From Solobacterium sp. (GTDB lineage: Bacteria; Bacillota_I; Bacilli_A; Erysipelotrichales; Erysipelotrichaceae), in the NCBI GenBank assembly GCA_017469355.1, contig JAFUGM010000054.1, positions 1-53,915 on the forward strand: 53,915 nucleotides of DNA, read 5' to 3'. Shown here piece by piece: positions 45,345 through 53,837 of the stretch. The notes under the pieces are model-generated. The model did not search any database and was not told the origin of the DNA. It was given only the letters and a program-made list of their open reading frames with translations. Every line of letters begins with the position of its first letter. The stretch's first letter is position 1. The translations under genes and the position numbers were made by a program.

Positions 45345-46328
45345 ATGCGGAAGATAATTATAGATACGGATACCGGAAGTGATGATGCGGTAGCCATTAT
45401 GATGTGTCTGCGGGAACCGTCCGTAGAGGTGGTTGCGCTGACGACGGTCAGCGGAAATGTTCCGCTGGAACAGGCCACATTAAACTGCCTGATGTCGGCA
45501 GAAATTGCGGTAGGGGCAGACCATGTTCCACCAGTATATGTCGGGGCGGATCGCCCCTTAATCCGGGATCGAGTTCACGCGAGAAACGTTCATGGGAATG
45601 ACGGAATGTCAGATTGTGATCTGATTCATCCTACTGTGAAGCCGGTAGAAGGGGTTCATGCGTGTGATGCGATCATTGATCTTGTGAAGAAATATCCTGA
45701 TGAATTGGAGATTGCGGTAATCGGCCCGGTGACGAACCTTGCGCTTGCGATGATGAAGGATCCGGAAACAATGAAGCACCTAAAGTGTATCTGGACTATG
45801 GGTACCTGTGGCTTTGGCAGAGGAAATACCACTCCAGTCAGTGAGTTTAATGTCTACGCGGATCCGGAAGCCTATCAGATTATGATGGACTTTGGTGTTC
45901 ATGTATATGTCGGAGGATATGACCTTTGTACAAGTGAAGCCGCGTGGTTTGATGAAGATACGGAGCGTTTGCTTGCGTCCGGGACAACAGCCGCAGATTA
46001 TGCGGTGCGCTGTAACGAAACACTGGCGAAGTTCTGTCTGGCGATTGGAGGCCAGCGGAGAATTGATCTTCCTGATGCGGTATCACTCAGCCCGATGTTA
46101 TGGAATGATGTGATTGTGAAGGCCGTGGATTGTGTATCACATGTATGTACAGAACATAATGAAACCTATGGCCAGGTGATCTTCTACGATGGAGGAATGT
46201 TAGCGGGAATGGGCCCTGGGTTTGAGCAGGGATATTATGGCAAGACCAAACCGAATTGTACTGTGATCAGTCAGATTGATAACGAACTGTATAAAACTCG
46301 TCTGGAAGCACTGCTTACAGCCTATTAA
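45345..46328 (+). CDS. Inosine-uridine preferring nucleoside hydrolase
   Basis: This 327-residue enzyme cleaves ribonucleosides into base and ribose. It has the calcium-binding aspartate cluster DTDTGSDD (Asp7, Asp9, Asp13, Asp14) and the segment ARNVHGNDGM that includes the catalytic-region His/Asn. The family includes RihA/B/C and IunH; base preference cannot be read from sequence. SD AAAGGAG before ATG 45345. No RNA or transport gene is adjacent. Confidence 0.92.
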   Translation: MRKIIIDTDTGSDDAVAIMMCLREPSVEVVALTTVSGNVPLEQATLNCLMSAEIAVGADHVPPVYVGADRPLIRDRVHARNVHGNDGMSDCDLIHPTVKPVEGVHACDAIIDLVKKYPDELEIAVIGPVTNLALAMMKDPETMKHLKCIWTMGTCGFGRGNTTPVSEFNVYADPEAYQIMMDFGVHVYVGGYDLCTSEAAWFDEDTERLLASGTTAADYAVRCNETLAKFCLAIGGQRRIDLPDAVSLSPMLWNDVIVKAVDCVSHVCTEHNETYGQVIFYDGGMLAGMGPGFEQGYYGKTKPNCTVISQIDNELYKTRLEALLTAY

Positions 46329-46396
46329 CGACAAAGCCGGGAGATCGTCTATTCCAGTTATCAAACTCTTCCCTTAAACTACGTGTAACGCGCAAT

Positions 46397-46984
46397 ATGA
46401 AGAAACTGAAGGAAATAAGAGAACAGGCAATATTGAATCATGTCCCGGTGATGATGGACACCGGAATGAGCTTTCTGCTTGATTATATTCGTGATCATCC
46501 TTCCATTATGAAAGTGCTGGAGTGCGGAACTGCGGTTGGATGGTCAGGAATGATGATTGCCGGGGTAAGAGACAATATCACGGTAGATACCCTGGAAATA
46601 GACCCGGTCATGTATGAACAGGCAGTTGTGAATATCAAAGAGGCGCATCTGGATGATCGGGTATTTGCGCACCTGTGTGATGCGTCTTTGTATCAGACTA
46701 ACCAGTATTATGATCTGTTTTTCATTGATGCGGCGAAATCTCAGTATGCGATGTATCTGGAACATTTCATACAGAACTCCTACATTGGCTCTGTATTCAT
46801 TTTCGATAATCTGAATTTCCATGGAATGGTAGATCATCCGGAAACCACAAATAACCGCAGTACGCGTCAGATGACAAGGAAAATTCTCCGGTTTCGGGAG
46901 AAGCTGAAGCTGGATCCACGGTTTGAAACAGAGTGGCATCCTGAGATCGGAGATGGCGTGATGGTTGCGATAAGGGTCAAATGA
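46397..46984 (+). CDS. O-methyltransferase, TrmR (YrrM)-like
   Basis: A 195-residue class I SAM methyltransferase (VLECGTAVGWSGMMIAG motif I at about 41-57; FFIDAAKSQY metal-binding region). It resembles the COG4122 group that includes TrmR, which methylates 5-hydroxyuridine in tRNA wobble position. Assignment to TrmR is by overall likeness and length. The 69-bp gap before it has no obvious promoter. Confidence 0.8.
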   Translation: MKKLKEIREQAILNHVPVMMDTGMSFLLDYIRDHPSIMKVLECGTAVGWSGMMIAGVRDNITVDTLEIDPVMYEQAVVNIKEAHLDDRVFAHLCDASLYQTNQYYDLFFIDAAKSQYAMYLEHFIQNSYIGSVFIFDNLNFHGMVDHPETTNNRSTRQMTRKILRFREKLKLDPRFETEWHPEIGDGVMVAIRVK

Positions 46985-47035
46985 ATCGAACATTGGGAGT
47001 GACTCATGTACAATCAAGGTGGAGGTACAACAACA

Positions 47036-47896
47036 ATGGTTTATGATATTGCGATTATCGGCACCGGTCCTGCAGGGCTTGAGGCTGCCATTACTGCGAA
47101 AGTAAGAAATAAGAACATCCTGGTATTTGGATCGAAGGAATCTTCTGTCAAAGTATCCAAGGCACATACGATTCTGAATTATCTCGGACTTCCGGAAATC
47201 CCCGGCTCAGAAATGTCCAAGGCATTCCTTGATCATGCGGCGTCGATGGACGTTGAGATTACGGATGAACAGATCACAGCGATCTATGCGATGGGGGAAA
47301 CCTTTGCGCTTCAGGGTGCAGTAAACATGTATGAGGCGAAAACGGTCATCCTTGCGACAGGTGTTGTGGCACAGAAACCGTATCCGGGAGAAGAGGAACT
47401 CCTTGGCCGCGGGGTCAGTTACTGCGCGACCTGTGATGCGGCACTCTATAAAGGAAAGACTGCAGTTGTCATTGGAAGTTCTGCAAAGGAAGAGGAAGAA
47501 GCCAACTTCCTCAGTGAATATGCCGGTAAGGTATATTACATTCCTCTGTACAAGGATGAAGTACACGTAAATGATGAGATCGAAGTCGTTCGTGAACGTC
47601 CGCTGGAAATTCTTGGGGAAAAGGTTGTCGAGAAACTGAAGACGGAAGCGAGAGAAATTGAAACGGATGGCGTCTTCGTATTACGCGAAGCCGTCGCCCC
47701 TGGCAAACTCGTTCCTGGTCTTGAGACCGATGGTCCGCACGTCAAGGTAAACCTCGATATGTCCACTTCAATTCCCGGCTGCTTTGCGGCAGGAGATATT
47801 GCCGGACTTCCGTATCAGTACATCAAGTCGGCAGGACAGGGGAATACAGCGGCACTTTCCGCAGTATCCTATCTTACAAAAATCGGCCAGAAGTAA
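47036..47896 (+). CDS. Thioredoxin-reductase-like flavoprotein lacking NADPH motifs
   Basis: This 286-residue protein (ATG 47036, GGTGGAGG upstream) has the FAD site IIGTGPAG (8-14), the redox CxxC Cys130-Ala-Thr-Cys133 and the C-terminal FAD motif GCFAAGDI. The NADPH half is altered: VVIGSSAKEEEEA replaces GxGxxA, and the HRRxxxR motif reads IPLYKDEV. NADPH-thioredoxin reductases need these. Loss of them is a feature of the ferredoxin-dependent flavin thioredoxin reductases described from clostridia. The electron donor here is therefore probably not NADPH. No thioredoxin gene is next to it. Terminator follows. Confidence 0.85.
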   Translation: MVYDIAIIGTGPAGLEAAITAKVRNKNILVFGSKESSVKVSKAHTILNYLGLPEIPGSEMSKAFLDHAASMDVEITDEQITAIYAMGETFALQGAVNMYEAKTVILATGVVAQKPYPGEEELLGRGVSYCATCDAALYKGKTAVVIGSSAKEEEEANFLSEYAGKVYYIPLYKDEVHVNDEIEVVRERPLEILGEKVVEKLKTEAREIETDGVFVLREAVAPGKLVPGLETDGPHVKVNLDMSTSIPGCFAAGDIAGLPYQYIKSAGQGNTAALSAVSYLTKIGQK

Positions 47897-47903
47897 CATA
47901 GAG

Positions 47904-47932
47904 AGCAGTTCCTGAAACAGGGGCTGCTTTTC
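47904..47932 (+). terminator. Terminator after the flavoprotein gene
   Basis: An 11-bp stem with AAA loop (47904-47914 with 47918-47928; ends AGCAG/CTGCT) is followed by TTTT. Confidence 0.85.
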
Positions 47933-47956
47933 CTGTTCCGAACGAATTGGCTCGAC

Positions 47957-47962
47957 TATAAT
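47957..47962 (+). promoter_or_regulatory. Candidate -10 box of the AAA-CYTH gene
   Basis: A perfect TATAAT lies 18 bp before ATG 47980. The -35 at 17 nt (TGTTCC, 47934-47939) is poor and overlaps the preceding terminator's tail region. Confidence 0.45.
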
Positions 47963-47979
47963 GAGGGTGGGTAAGACGT

Positions 47980-49074
47980 ATGGAAATCAGAAAAATTGTA
48001 ATTACAGGCGGTCCATGTGCCGGAAAGACCACAGCGATGAGCTGGATACAGAATGAATTTTCCAAACTCGGCTATACAGTGCTGTTTGTGCCGGAAACCG
48101 CAACCGAACTGATCAGCGGCGGTGTAGCACCGTGGACCTGTGGAACGAATATGGATTATCAGCGTGGGCAGCTGGCCTTACAGCGTGAGAAAGAGCGTGT
48201 ATTTGAACAGGCCGCAAGAACCATGGATACGGAAAAGGTTTTGATTGTATGTGATCGTGGAATGGTAGACAACCGTGCCTATATGACGGAAGAGGAGTTT
48301 CGTACCATTCTCAGTGATATGGGACTTCATGAAGTGGAGGTACGGGATGAATATGATGCGATATTCCATCTTGTGACGGCAGCCAAGGGAGCGGAGTCCT
48401 ATTATTCCGATGAAACTAATGCGGCACGTTATGAGTCAACCGAAGAAGCGATTGCGCTGGATGATCGCCTGATTGCGGCGTGGACGGGGCATCCGCATCT
48501 CAGAGTCATCGATAATTCCACTGATTTTGAAACGAAGCTGAAGCGGCTTGTCGGGGAGATCTATTCTTTCCTTGGTGAACAGATGCCATATGAGATTGAA
48601 CGGAAATTCCTGATCGAATATCCGGATATCGCATGGTTAGAGTCCATACCCAATGCGCGGAAAGTAGAGATTATTCAAACGTATCTCAACGCTCCAGAAG
48701 GAGAAGAACTCCGAGTGCGTCAACGAGGAGAGCGTGGGTATTACACCTACTGGATGACAGCGAAGCGCCAGGTTTCGGATATGAAACGGGTAGAAGTGGA
48801 AGAACGTCTTACTCAGAATCAGTACCTGGATTTACTGATGGAGGCAGACAACAGCCGCCGTCCCATTCGTAAAACCCGTTACTGTATGACGTATGACAAT
48901 CAGTATTTTGAGATTGATATCTATCCATTCTGGGATTCCCAGGCCATCATGGAGATTGAACTTCCGCATGAAGATGCGGAGATTCGATTCCCTGAAGGAA
49001 TTCACCTCATCCGTGAAGTTACATCAGACCCTGCATATAAAAACGCGGCACTTGCGAAAATCAATGTGGGGTGA
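47980..49074 (+). CDS. AAA ATPase fused to CYTH triphosphate-tunnel domain
   Basis: This 364-residue fusion has an N-terminal P-loop ATPase of the NadR/AAA_28 type (GGPCAGKTT at residues 10-18; Walker B-like LIVCDRG at 88-94). A CYTH domain follows from about residue 203, with the ExExK signature EIERK (Glu205, Glu207, Lys209) and later Glu-rich strands VEVEERL and MEIELP. The order matches the TTD14-type proteins known in animals. CYTH domains bind triphosphates in a tunnel with metals. Reaction unknown; AAA_28 members phosphorylate or bind nucleotides. Single-gene unit. Confidence 0.85.
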   Translation: MEIRKIVITGGPCAGKTTAMSWIQNEFSKLGYTVLFVPETATELISGGVAPWTCGTNMDYQRGQLALQREKERVFEQAARTMDTEKVLIVCDRGMVDNRAYMTEEEFRTILSDMGLHEVEVRDEYDAIFHLVTAAKGAESYYSDETNAARYESTEEAIALDDRLIAAWTGHPHLRVIDNSTDFETKLKRLVGEIYSFLGEQMPYEIERKFLIEYPDIAWLESIPNARKVEIIQTYLNAPEGEELRVRQRGERGYYTYWMTAKRQVSDMKRVEVEERLTQNQYLDLLMEADNSRRPIRKTRYCMTYDNQYFEIDIYPFWDSQAIMEIELPHEDAEIRFPEGIHLIREVTSDPAYKNAALAKINVG

Positions 49075-49130
49075 AACCTAATTGTCAGACTGAAACAACT
49101 GAATCTGTAATGGACAAAAATTCCTCCCAT

Positions 49131-49177
49131 AGAAAAAGAGGTCTTATGTCAGCCAGGATTGACTGAACTAAGACCTC
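49131..49177 (-). terminator. Terminator of the minus-strand Fe-S flavoprotein gene
   Basis: Stem GAGGTCTTA/TAAGACCTC (49138-49146 with 49169-49177), extended inside by GTCAG-like arms. On the minus strand it is followed by TTTTT (opposite 49133-49137). It may stop the convergent AAA-CYTH transcript too. Confidence 0.85.
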
Positions 49178-49237
49178 GTATGAAGTTGCTTTACACATGG
49201 ATGAAGTGATGCTACTTCCATGCGTATTGATATGAGA

Positions 49238-52051
49238 TTACTGTTCCGTTGGATATTCCGACTTGCCGGTAATCTTTTTCTTGATAATCTTGATTCCACG
49301 CTTCAGCGCATACGGAGCGACGCACTTCATCATCTCCTCCGCTGTATGCATGTCTGCTGCGTGAGGGATATCTCTGGAAAGATGAATCGCATCAAACTCA
49401 CAACGGGTTGTACATAATCCACAACCGATGCACTGGTTGAGATCGACAACGCTGGCACCGCAGCGTAAGCAGCGGTTCGCTTCAATGCGTACCTGTTCCT
49501 CGGTAAACGGTTCCCGCAGATCTTCAAAGGTTTTGACATCAGAACTTCGGAAGCCGGGACGCTGACGTTCTGCAGTGTCATACGAATCAACTCGGATATC
49601 ATCCCGTTCCAGTTCGATGAACTCACGCAGGTCACGACCAATTGTCATGGACTGACCTTCATGGACAAAGCGGTTGATGGAAACCATTCCGAGCTTTCCT
49701 TCCGCAATTGCGTCAATCGCAAAGCGTGCGCCATGGTAGATATCTCCGCCTACGAAGATATCCGGTTCATCGGTCTGATAGGTGACCTTATCAGCCACTG
49801 CAGTGCCATTGGGATTCAATTTCACAGCAGTTCCATTTAGCAGGTTACCCCATTCTGCACTTTGGCCGATGGACATTAATATGTTGGAACAGTTAACGGT
49901 AACAGTATCGTTTTCGTCATACTGGGGGTTAAACCGTCCGGTTTCATCCTTGACGCTGGTACATTTCTTAAAGACAATCGCAGTCACATTGCCATGGTCA
50001 TCTGCCTTTACTTCGAGCGGACCATAGCCGTTGATGATCTCAATGCCTTCTGCCTCGACATCTTCGATCTCATCCTTGGCAGCAGGCATTTCATCTCTCT
50101 GTTCGAGACATACCATGAAGACTTTTCCGTCACCTGCACGTAATGCGGTTCTTGCGACATCTGCTGCAACATTTCCGCCGCCAACCACAACCGTATCACC
50201 GTTCAGTTTGATAGATTCATCCTGATTGATACGACGCAGGAAGGATACACCACTTTCCACACCGGTGCTGTCTTCACCAGGAACGCCCGCAAGGCGTCCG
50301 CCCTGAAGACCGATCGCAATATAGAATGCCTTATAGCCCTGCTTACGGAGTTCTTCTATTGTGATATCCTTTCCGACTTCCACACCACAGCGGATCTCCG
50401 CGCCCATTTTTTCAATAATGGAAATCTCAGCGTTAAGAATCTGCTTTTCAAGGCGGAAGTTCGGAATACCGTTGGTTAACATTCCACCCGGACGGGATTC
50501 CTTTTCAAATACCGTAACCGGATATCCTTCCGTCCGCAGCCAATAAGCTGCGGATAATCCAGCGGGGCCGGCACCGATCACGGCGATCTTATGATCCTTC
50601 CACTCCTCTCCCTCCATGTTGTCACAGATCGGAATGAACTTTTCAGGAGCGGTGGTTTCATACTGGCAGAGGAACTTCTTAATTTCATCAATCGCTACCG
50701 GCTTATCGATGAGACCTCTGGTACAGCGGTCTTCACAGCGCTTATTACATACCGCACCGCATACTGCAGGGAACGGATTGTCCTGACGAATCAGACGAAC
50801 TGCTTCTTCATAGCGTCCTTCGGCAGCCATACGGATGTAGCCCTGAATGGCGATATGCGCCGGGCACGCTGTCTTACAAGGGGCGGTACCTGTGTCATAG
50901 CAGTTGATTTTGTTATGATCACGATAATCAGGATCCCACTTATCTTCACCCCAGACATTGTCATCTGGTAAATCATGCATGGGATACATGACCTTGGCTC
51001 CATTTCTGCGGCAGAGCTTCTGACCAAGTCTTGCGGCACCTGCAGGACATACTTCTACGCATTTTCCGCAGGCTACACACTTCTCTGTATCCACATGGGC
51101 ACGGTAGGCACTCCGGCTCATATTCGGCGTATTGAACAGCTGGCTGGTACGCAGTCCATAGCAGCTTCCAGGCGAACAGTTACAGATACCGACGATTCGG
51201 TTCGGCCCATCCAGGTTGGTAATCTGGTGTACATATCCTTTGCGTTCTGCACGCATGATGATATCCATCGCTTCTTCACGGGTAATGTAGTGCGCATCTT
51301 TTCCGGAAGTAACCAGGAACTCGGCGATATCACCGACACCAATGCACATATAACCTTCTATGTCTCCGACACCCTCTCCGCGAATCCGCTGTGCTTTACG
51401 GCATGCGCAGACCATGGCACAGAAGGTATCGTATTTCTCCAGCCAGTGTGAGAGATGCTCAACCGAGACAGATTGGCTTTCCGCTTCAATCGCCTTTTCA
51501 ACCGGAATGACATGCATACCAATACCGGCACCTCCGGGAGGAACCAGTTTCGCCGCAAGTTCCAGCGGCTCCTGTGGAGCGAAATTAAACATGGTTGCGA
51601 CTTCCGGATTGGTGTCGGGAAGGGTAGGATGTTCTACCATGTATTCGCCGCTTCCAACAACCCATTTCGGAATCATGTATTGGATATGATGATCCGCATT
51701 ATCACGGTTCTGTTCGATAATGCCGATCCATAACAGATGATTGATGACCTTCTGGGCATCTTCTTCACTCATCTGATTCCACTCAGCGAGTTCCTTTGTC
51801 GTACGGCCTACACGACGTTTTTTAAATGACAACATGAACCGCACTTCATCTTTGGTTAACAGTCGATCGAGGACCCAGAAGTCCATGTGATTCTCGTGCA
51901 TTCCCCCGGGCAGTTTACGGGGAATGTTGTCAGTAATCATACGGGCAAGCTTGATTACCAGCTTTTTCTTTTCCGGATCATCGCAGTGATAATCTTCCAG
52001 AGGGAAATCGCGTTCATTCACATGAATGCGGGGATTCACTTCTCTTGGCAT
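49238..52051 (-). CDS. Large Fe-S flavoprotein: winged-helix-like region, ferredoxin, GltD-like reductase, ferredoxin
   Basis: This 937-residue protein has four parts. Residues about 55-140 look like a winged helix (LTKDEVRFMLSFKKRRVGRTTKELAEW). About 205-340 hold cysteine clusters (CAMVCACRK, CNCSPGSC) and a 4Fe-4S motif CVACGKCVEVCP at 325-336. About 385-810 form a GltD-like FAD/NAD(P)H oxidoreductase (CKTACPAH, CNKRCEDRC, FAD site IGAGPAG at 492-498, a second Rossmann VVVGGGNVAADVA). The C-terminus adds CLRCGAS and CIGCGLCTTRC. It likely moves electrons between NAD(P)H, flavin and ferredoxin; the partner is unknown. Upstream minus-strand promoter and downstream terminator make it a single-gene unit. 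Confidence 0.88.
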   Translation of the reverse strand: MPREVNPRIHVNERDFPLEDYHCDDPEKKKLVIKLARMITDNIPRKLPGGMHENHMDFWVLDRLLTKDEVRFMLSFKKRRVGRTTKELAEWNQMSEEDAQKVINHLLWIGIIEQNRDNADHHIQYMIPKWVVGSGEYMVEHPTLPDTNPEVATMFNFAPQEPLELAAKLVPPGGAGIGMHVIPVEKAIEAESQSVSVEHLSHWLEKYDTFCAMVCACRKAQRIRGEGVGDIEGYMCIGVGDIAEFLVTSGKDAHYITREEAMDIIMRAERKGYVHQITNLDGPNRIVGICNCSPGSCYGLRTSQLFNTPNMSRSAYRAHVDTEKCVACGKCVEVCPAGAARLGQKLCRRNGAKVMYPMHDLPDDNVWGEDKWDPDYRDHNKINCYDTGTAPCKTACPAHIAIQGYIRMAAEGRYEEAVRLIRQDNPFPAVCGAVCNKRCEDRCTRGLIDKPVAIDEIKKFLCQYETTAPEKFIPICDNMEGEEWKDHKIAVIGAGPAGLSAAYWLRTEGYPVTVFEKESRPGGMLTNGIPNFRLEKQILNAEISIIEKMGAEIRCGVEVGKDITIEELRKQGYKAFYIAIGLQGGRLAGVPGEDSTGVESGVSFLRRINQDESIKLNGDTVVVGGGNVAADVARTALRAGDGKVFMVCLEQRDEMPAAKDEIEDVEAEGIEIINGYGPLEVKADDHGNVTAIVFKKCTSVKDETGRFNPQYDENDTVTVNCSNILMSIGQSAEWGNLLNGTAVKLNPNGTAVADKVTYQTDEPDIFVGGDIYHGARFAIDAIAEGKLGMVSINRFVHEGQSMTIGRDLREFIELERDDIRVDSYDTAERQRPGFRSSDVKTFEDLREPFTEEQVRIEANRCLRCGASVVDLNQCIGCGLCTTRCEFDAIHLSRDIPHAADMHTAEEMMKCVAPYALKRGIKIIKKKITGKSEYPTEQ

Positions 52052-52126
52052 AGTATGTTCTCCTTATTATTGAAACCGCTTACTTTACATAAAAAACTAC
52101 AGGTGTTCAGTGGTTTAACCAAATAA

Positions 52127-52156
52127 ATTATAAAAAAAGGAAAGAAACAACGTCAA
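52127..52156 (-). promoter_or_regulatory. Promoter of the minus-strand Fe-S flavoprotein gene
   Basis: Minus-strand TTGACG (52156-52151), 18-nt spacer and perfect TATAAT (52132-52127). It lies about 75 bp before the start codon. Confidence 0.8.
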
Positions 52157-52205
52157 TAAAAACAGCGGAATCACGCGTTGTTTGAGCGTTGTGTCTTCGT
52201 GGGCA

Positions 52206-52270
52206 CTGGTTTGACCAGAATCAAAACTCGGTAAAATTCATGCGCACGTTTGAACCTCGTTATATATAAT
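52206..52270 (+). promoter_or_regulatory. Promoter region of the plus-strand flavoprotein gene with a short palindrome
   Basis: A perfect TATAAT (52265-52270) lies 37 bp before the ATG but without a good -35. A second pair, TTGACC (52211-52216) and TAAAAT (52232-52237), has a short 15-nt spacer. The palindrome CTGGT-TTG-ACCAG (52206-52218) overlaps that -35 and could be an operator. Confidence 0.4.
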
Positions 52271-52307
52271 AGATTCAGGAAAGCGATTACATTATCGGAG
52301 GAACATA

Positions 52308-53663
52308 ATGGATAAGAATGTAAAGATCTGCATTATCGGCGGCGGTCCTGCTGGACTGGCCGCAGGCATGTATCTCGAGAAGAAAGGGTATGAAAACTAT
52401 ACCATTCTTGAGAAGAATGACCACGTAGGTGGAAAGTGCCACAGCCCTTACTATAACGGAAGACGTTATGAAATGGGCGCAATCATGGGTGTGCCTTCCT
52501 ACTACGCAGTTCACGATGTTGAGGAATTCTGTGGCATTACACATGACGGACCTCAGCTGAACCGTAACTACAAGGATAAGAACGGTACAGTTATTGAACC
52601 GTTTGAGCCGAAGAAGAATGTTCTTAAGATTCCTCGTCTTCTGAAGATGAAGAAGCAGGTTACCGAGCTTGGACGAATTCTTGAGACCAAGTATAAGGGA
52701 TATGATCTGAATGGACACCGCGGTGTTGCGCAGGGACGTTATGACGGCTTTGCGGTAACTCCGGAACGCGAACCGGTCAGCGGAGCGAACGAGAACCTGA
52801 AAGATCTCGCCATGCCGTTTAAGGACTGGTGTGAGATGAACAATGTCGAACTGACCCAGGATATCTGGATTGGCCCGTTCACCTCATTCGGTTATGGATA
52901 TTTTGATGAAATTCCTGCCGCATACGTTCTGAAGTATCTTGATTTCCAGACATGCATGAACTTTGTCCGCATTAATCTCTGGACATGGAAGAACGGAACA
53001 CAGTATATCTGGGAATCTCTGAATGATCATCTGAAGAATGCGGCTCGTCTGAACAGCGATATCACCAAGGTAGAGCGTAAAGATGGCAAAGTTTATGTCA
53101 CTGTAAATGGTGAAGTGGAAGAGTATGACAAGCTGATTGTCACCTCACCGCTGCAGTTCTTCCCGAACTATGCGGATGCACGTGAGGATGAATCCAAATA
53201 CTTCTCCAAGATCGATTATGAACGTTATGACGTTCTGGCAGTTGAGACAAAGCCGGAAGATCATCCGGAAATCTCCTACTATGTATTCGATAACATGACA
53301 CCGGATCGCCTTGGACATCTGATGGTTTACTACAGAAGATGGAAGGACACCAAGGATCAGGTCATTACTACTTATGCGCTGCGTAAGCATAAGAATACGG
53401 ATGAGATTTCGTATGATACCTGCAAGGAAATGGTTCTGGAAGATCTGAAGACCATGAAGAATCCGGCATCCAACATCGTAAATGAGCAGAGCTGGTATTA
53501 CTTCCCGCATGTATTCTCTGAAGACTATGCGGCTGGCTGGTATGACGATGTAGAAGCGATGCAGGGTAAGTACGATACGTACTACGCAGGTGAAGTCATG
53601 TCCTTCGGTGACATGGATGAAACTGCAGAATACTCCAGAGAACTCGTAGAGCGTTTCTTCTAA
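52308..53663 (+). CDS. FAD-dependent amine-oxidase-type oxidoreductase/isomerase
   Basis: This 451-residue flavoprotein has the N-terminal Rossmann motif IIGGGPAGLAAGMYL and the following EKNDHVGGKCHS typical of the amine-oxidase/phytoene-desaturase fold. The C-terminal FAD motif is weak (GEVMSFGDMDETAEYSRELVERFF). The overall size and layout also resemble flavin-dependent polyenoic fatty-acid isomerases, so double-bond isomerisation is an alternative to oxidation. No signal peptide or membrane helix. GGAGGAAC precedes ATG 52308. It is divergent from the Fe-S flavoprotein gene, with 256 bp of shared regulatory DNA. Confidence 0.8.
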   Translation: MDKNVKICIIGGGPAGLAAGMYLEKKGYENYTILEKNDHVGGKCHSPYYNGRRYEMGAIMGVPSYYAVHDVEEFCGITHDGPQLNRNYKDKNGTVIEPFEPKKNVLKIPRLLKMKKQVTELGRILETKYKGYDLNGHRGVAQGRYDGFAVTPEREPVSGANENLKDLAMPFKDWCEMNNVELTQDIWIGPFTSFGYGYFDEIPAAYVLKYLDFQTCMNFVRINLWTWKNGTQYIWESLNDHLKNAARLNSDITKVERKDGKVYVTVNGEVEEYDKLIVTSPLQFFPNYADAREDESKYFSKIDYERYDVLAVETKPEDHPEISYYVFDNMTPDRLGHLMVYYRRWKDTKDQVITTYALRKHKNTDEISYDTCKEMVLEDLKTMKNPASNIVNEQSWYYFPHVFSEDYAAGWYDDVEAMQGKYDTYYAGEVMSFGDMDETAEYSRELVERFF

Positions 53664-53679
53664 TTCATCAATAAAAGCT

Positions 53680-53704
53680 AAAAGCCCGGGGAACCGGGCT
53701 TTTA
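53680..53704 (+). terminator. Terminator after the amine-oxidase-type gene
   Basis: A 10-bp stem AAAAGCCCGG/CCGGGCTTTT (53680-53689 with 53694-53703) with a GGAA loop. The A/T ends can act in both directions. Confidence 0.88.
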
Positions 53705-53837
53705 CTTGCGATGAATAAAGCATGTCTCATATTGTTTCACTGGGCTGTATGCCGGACTGCTTGCTATACCCTGCAAAAACGTAGCTATAAATAACAGTTT
53801 GCACATGATAGAATGCGTTTGAAAGCAGGGCGTGCAC

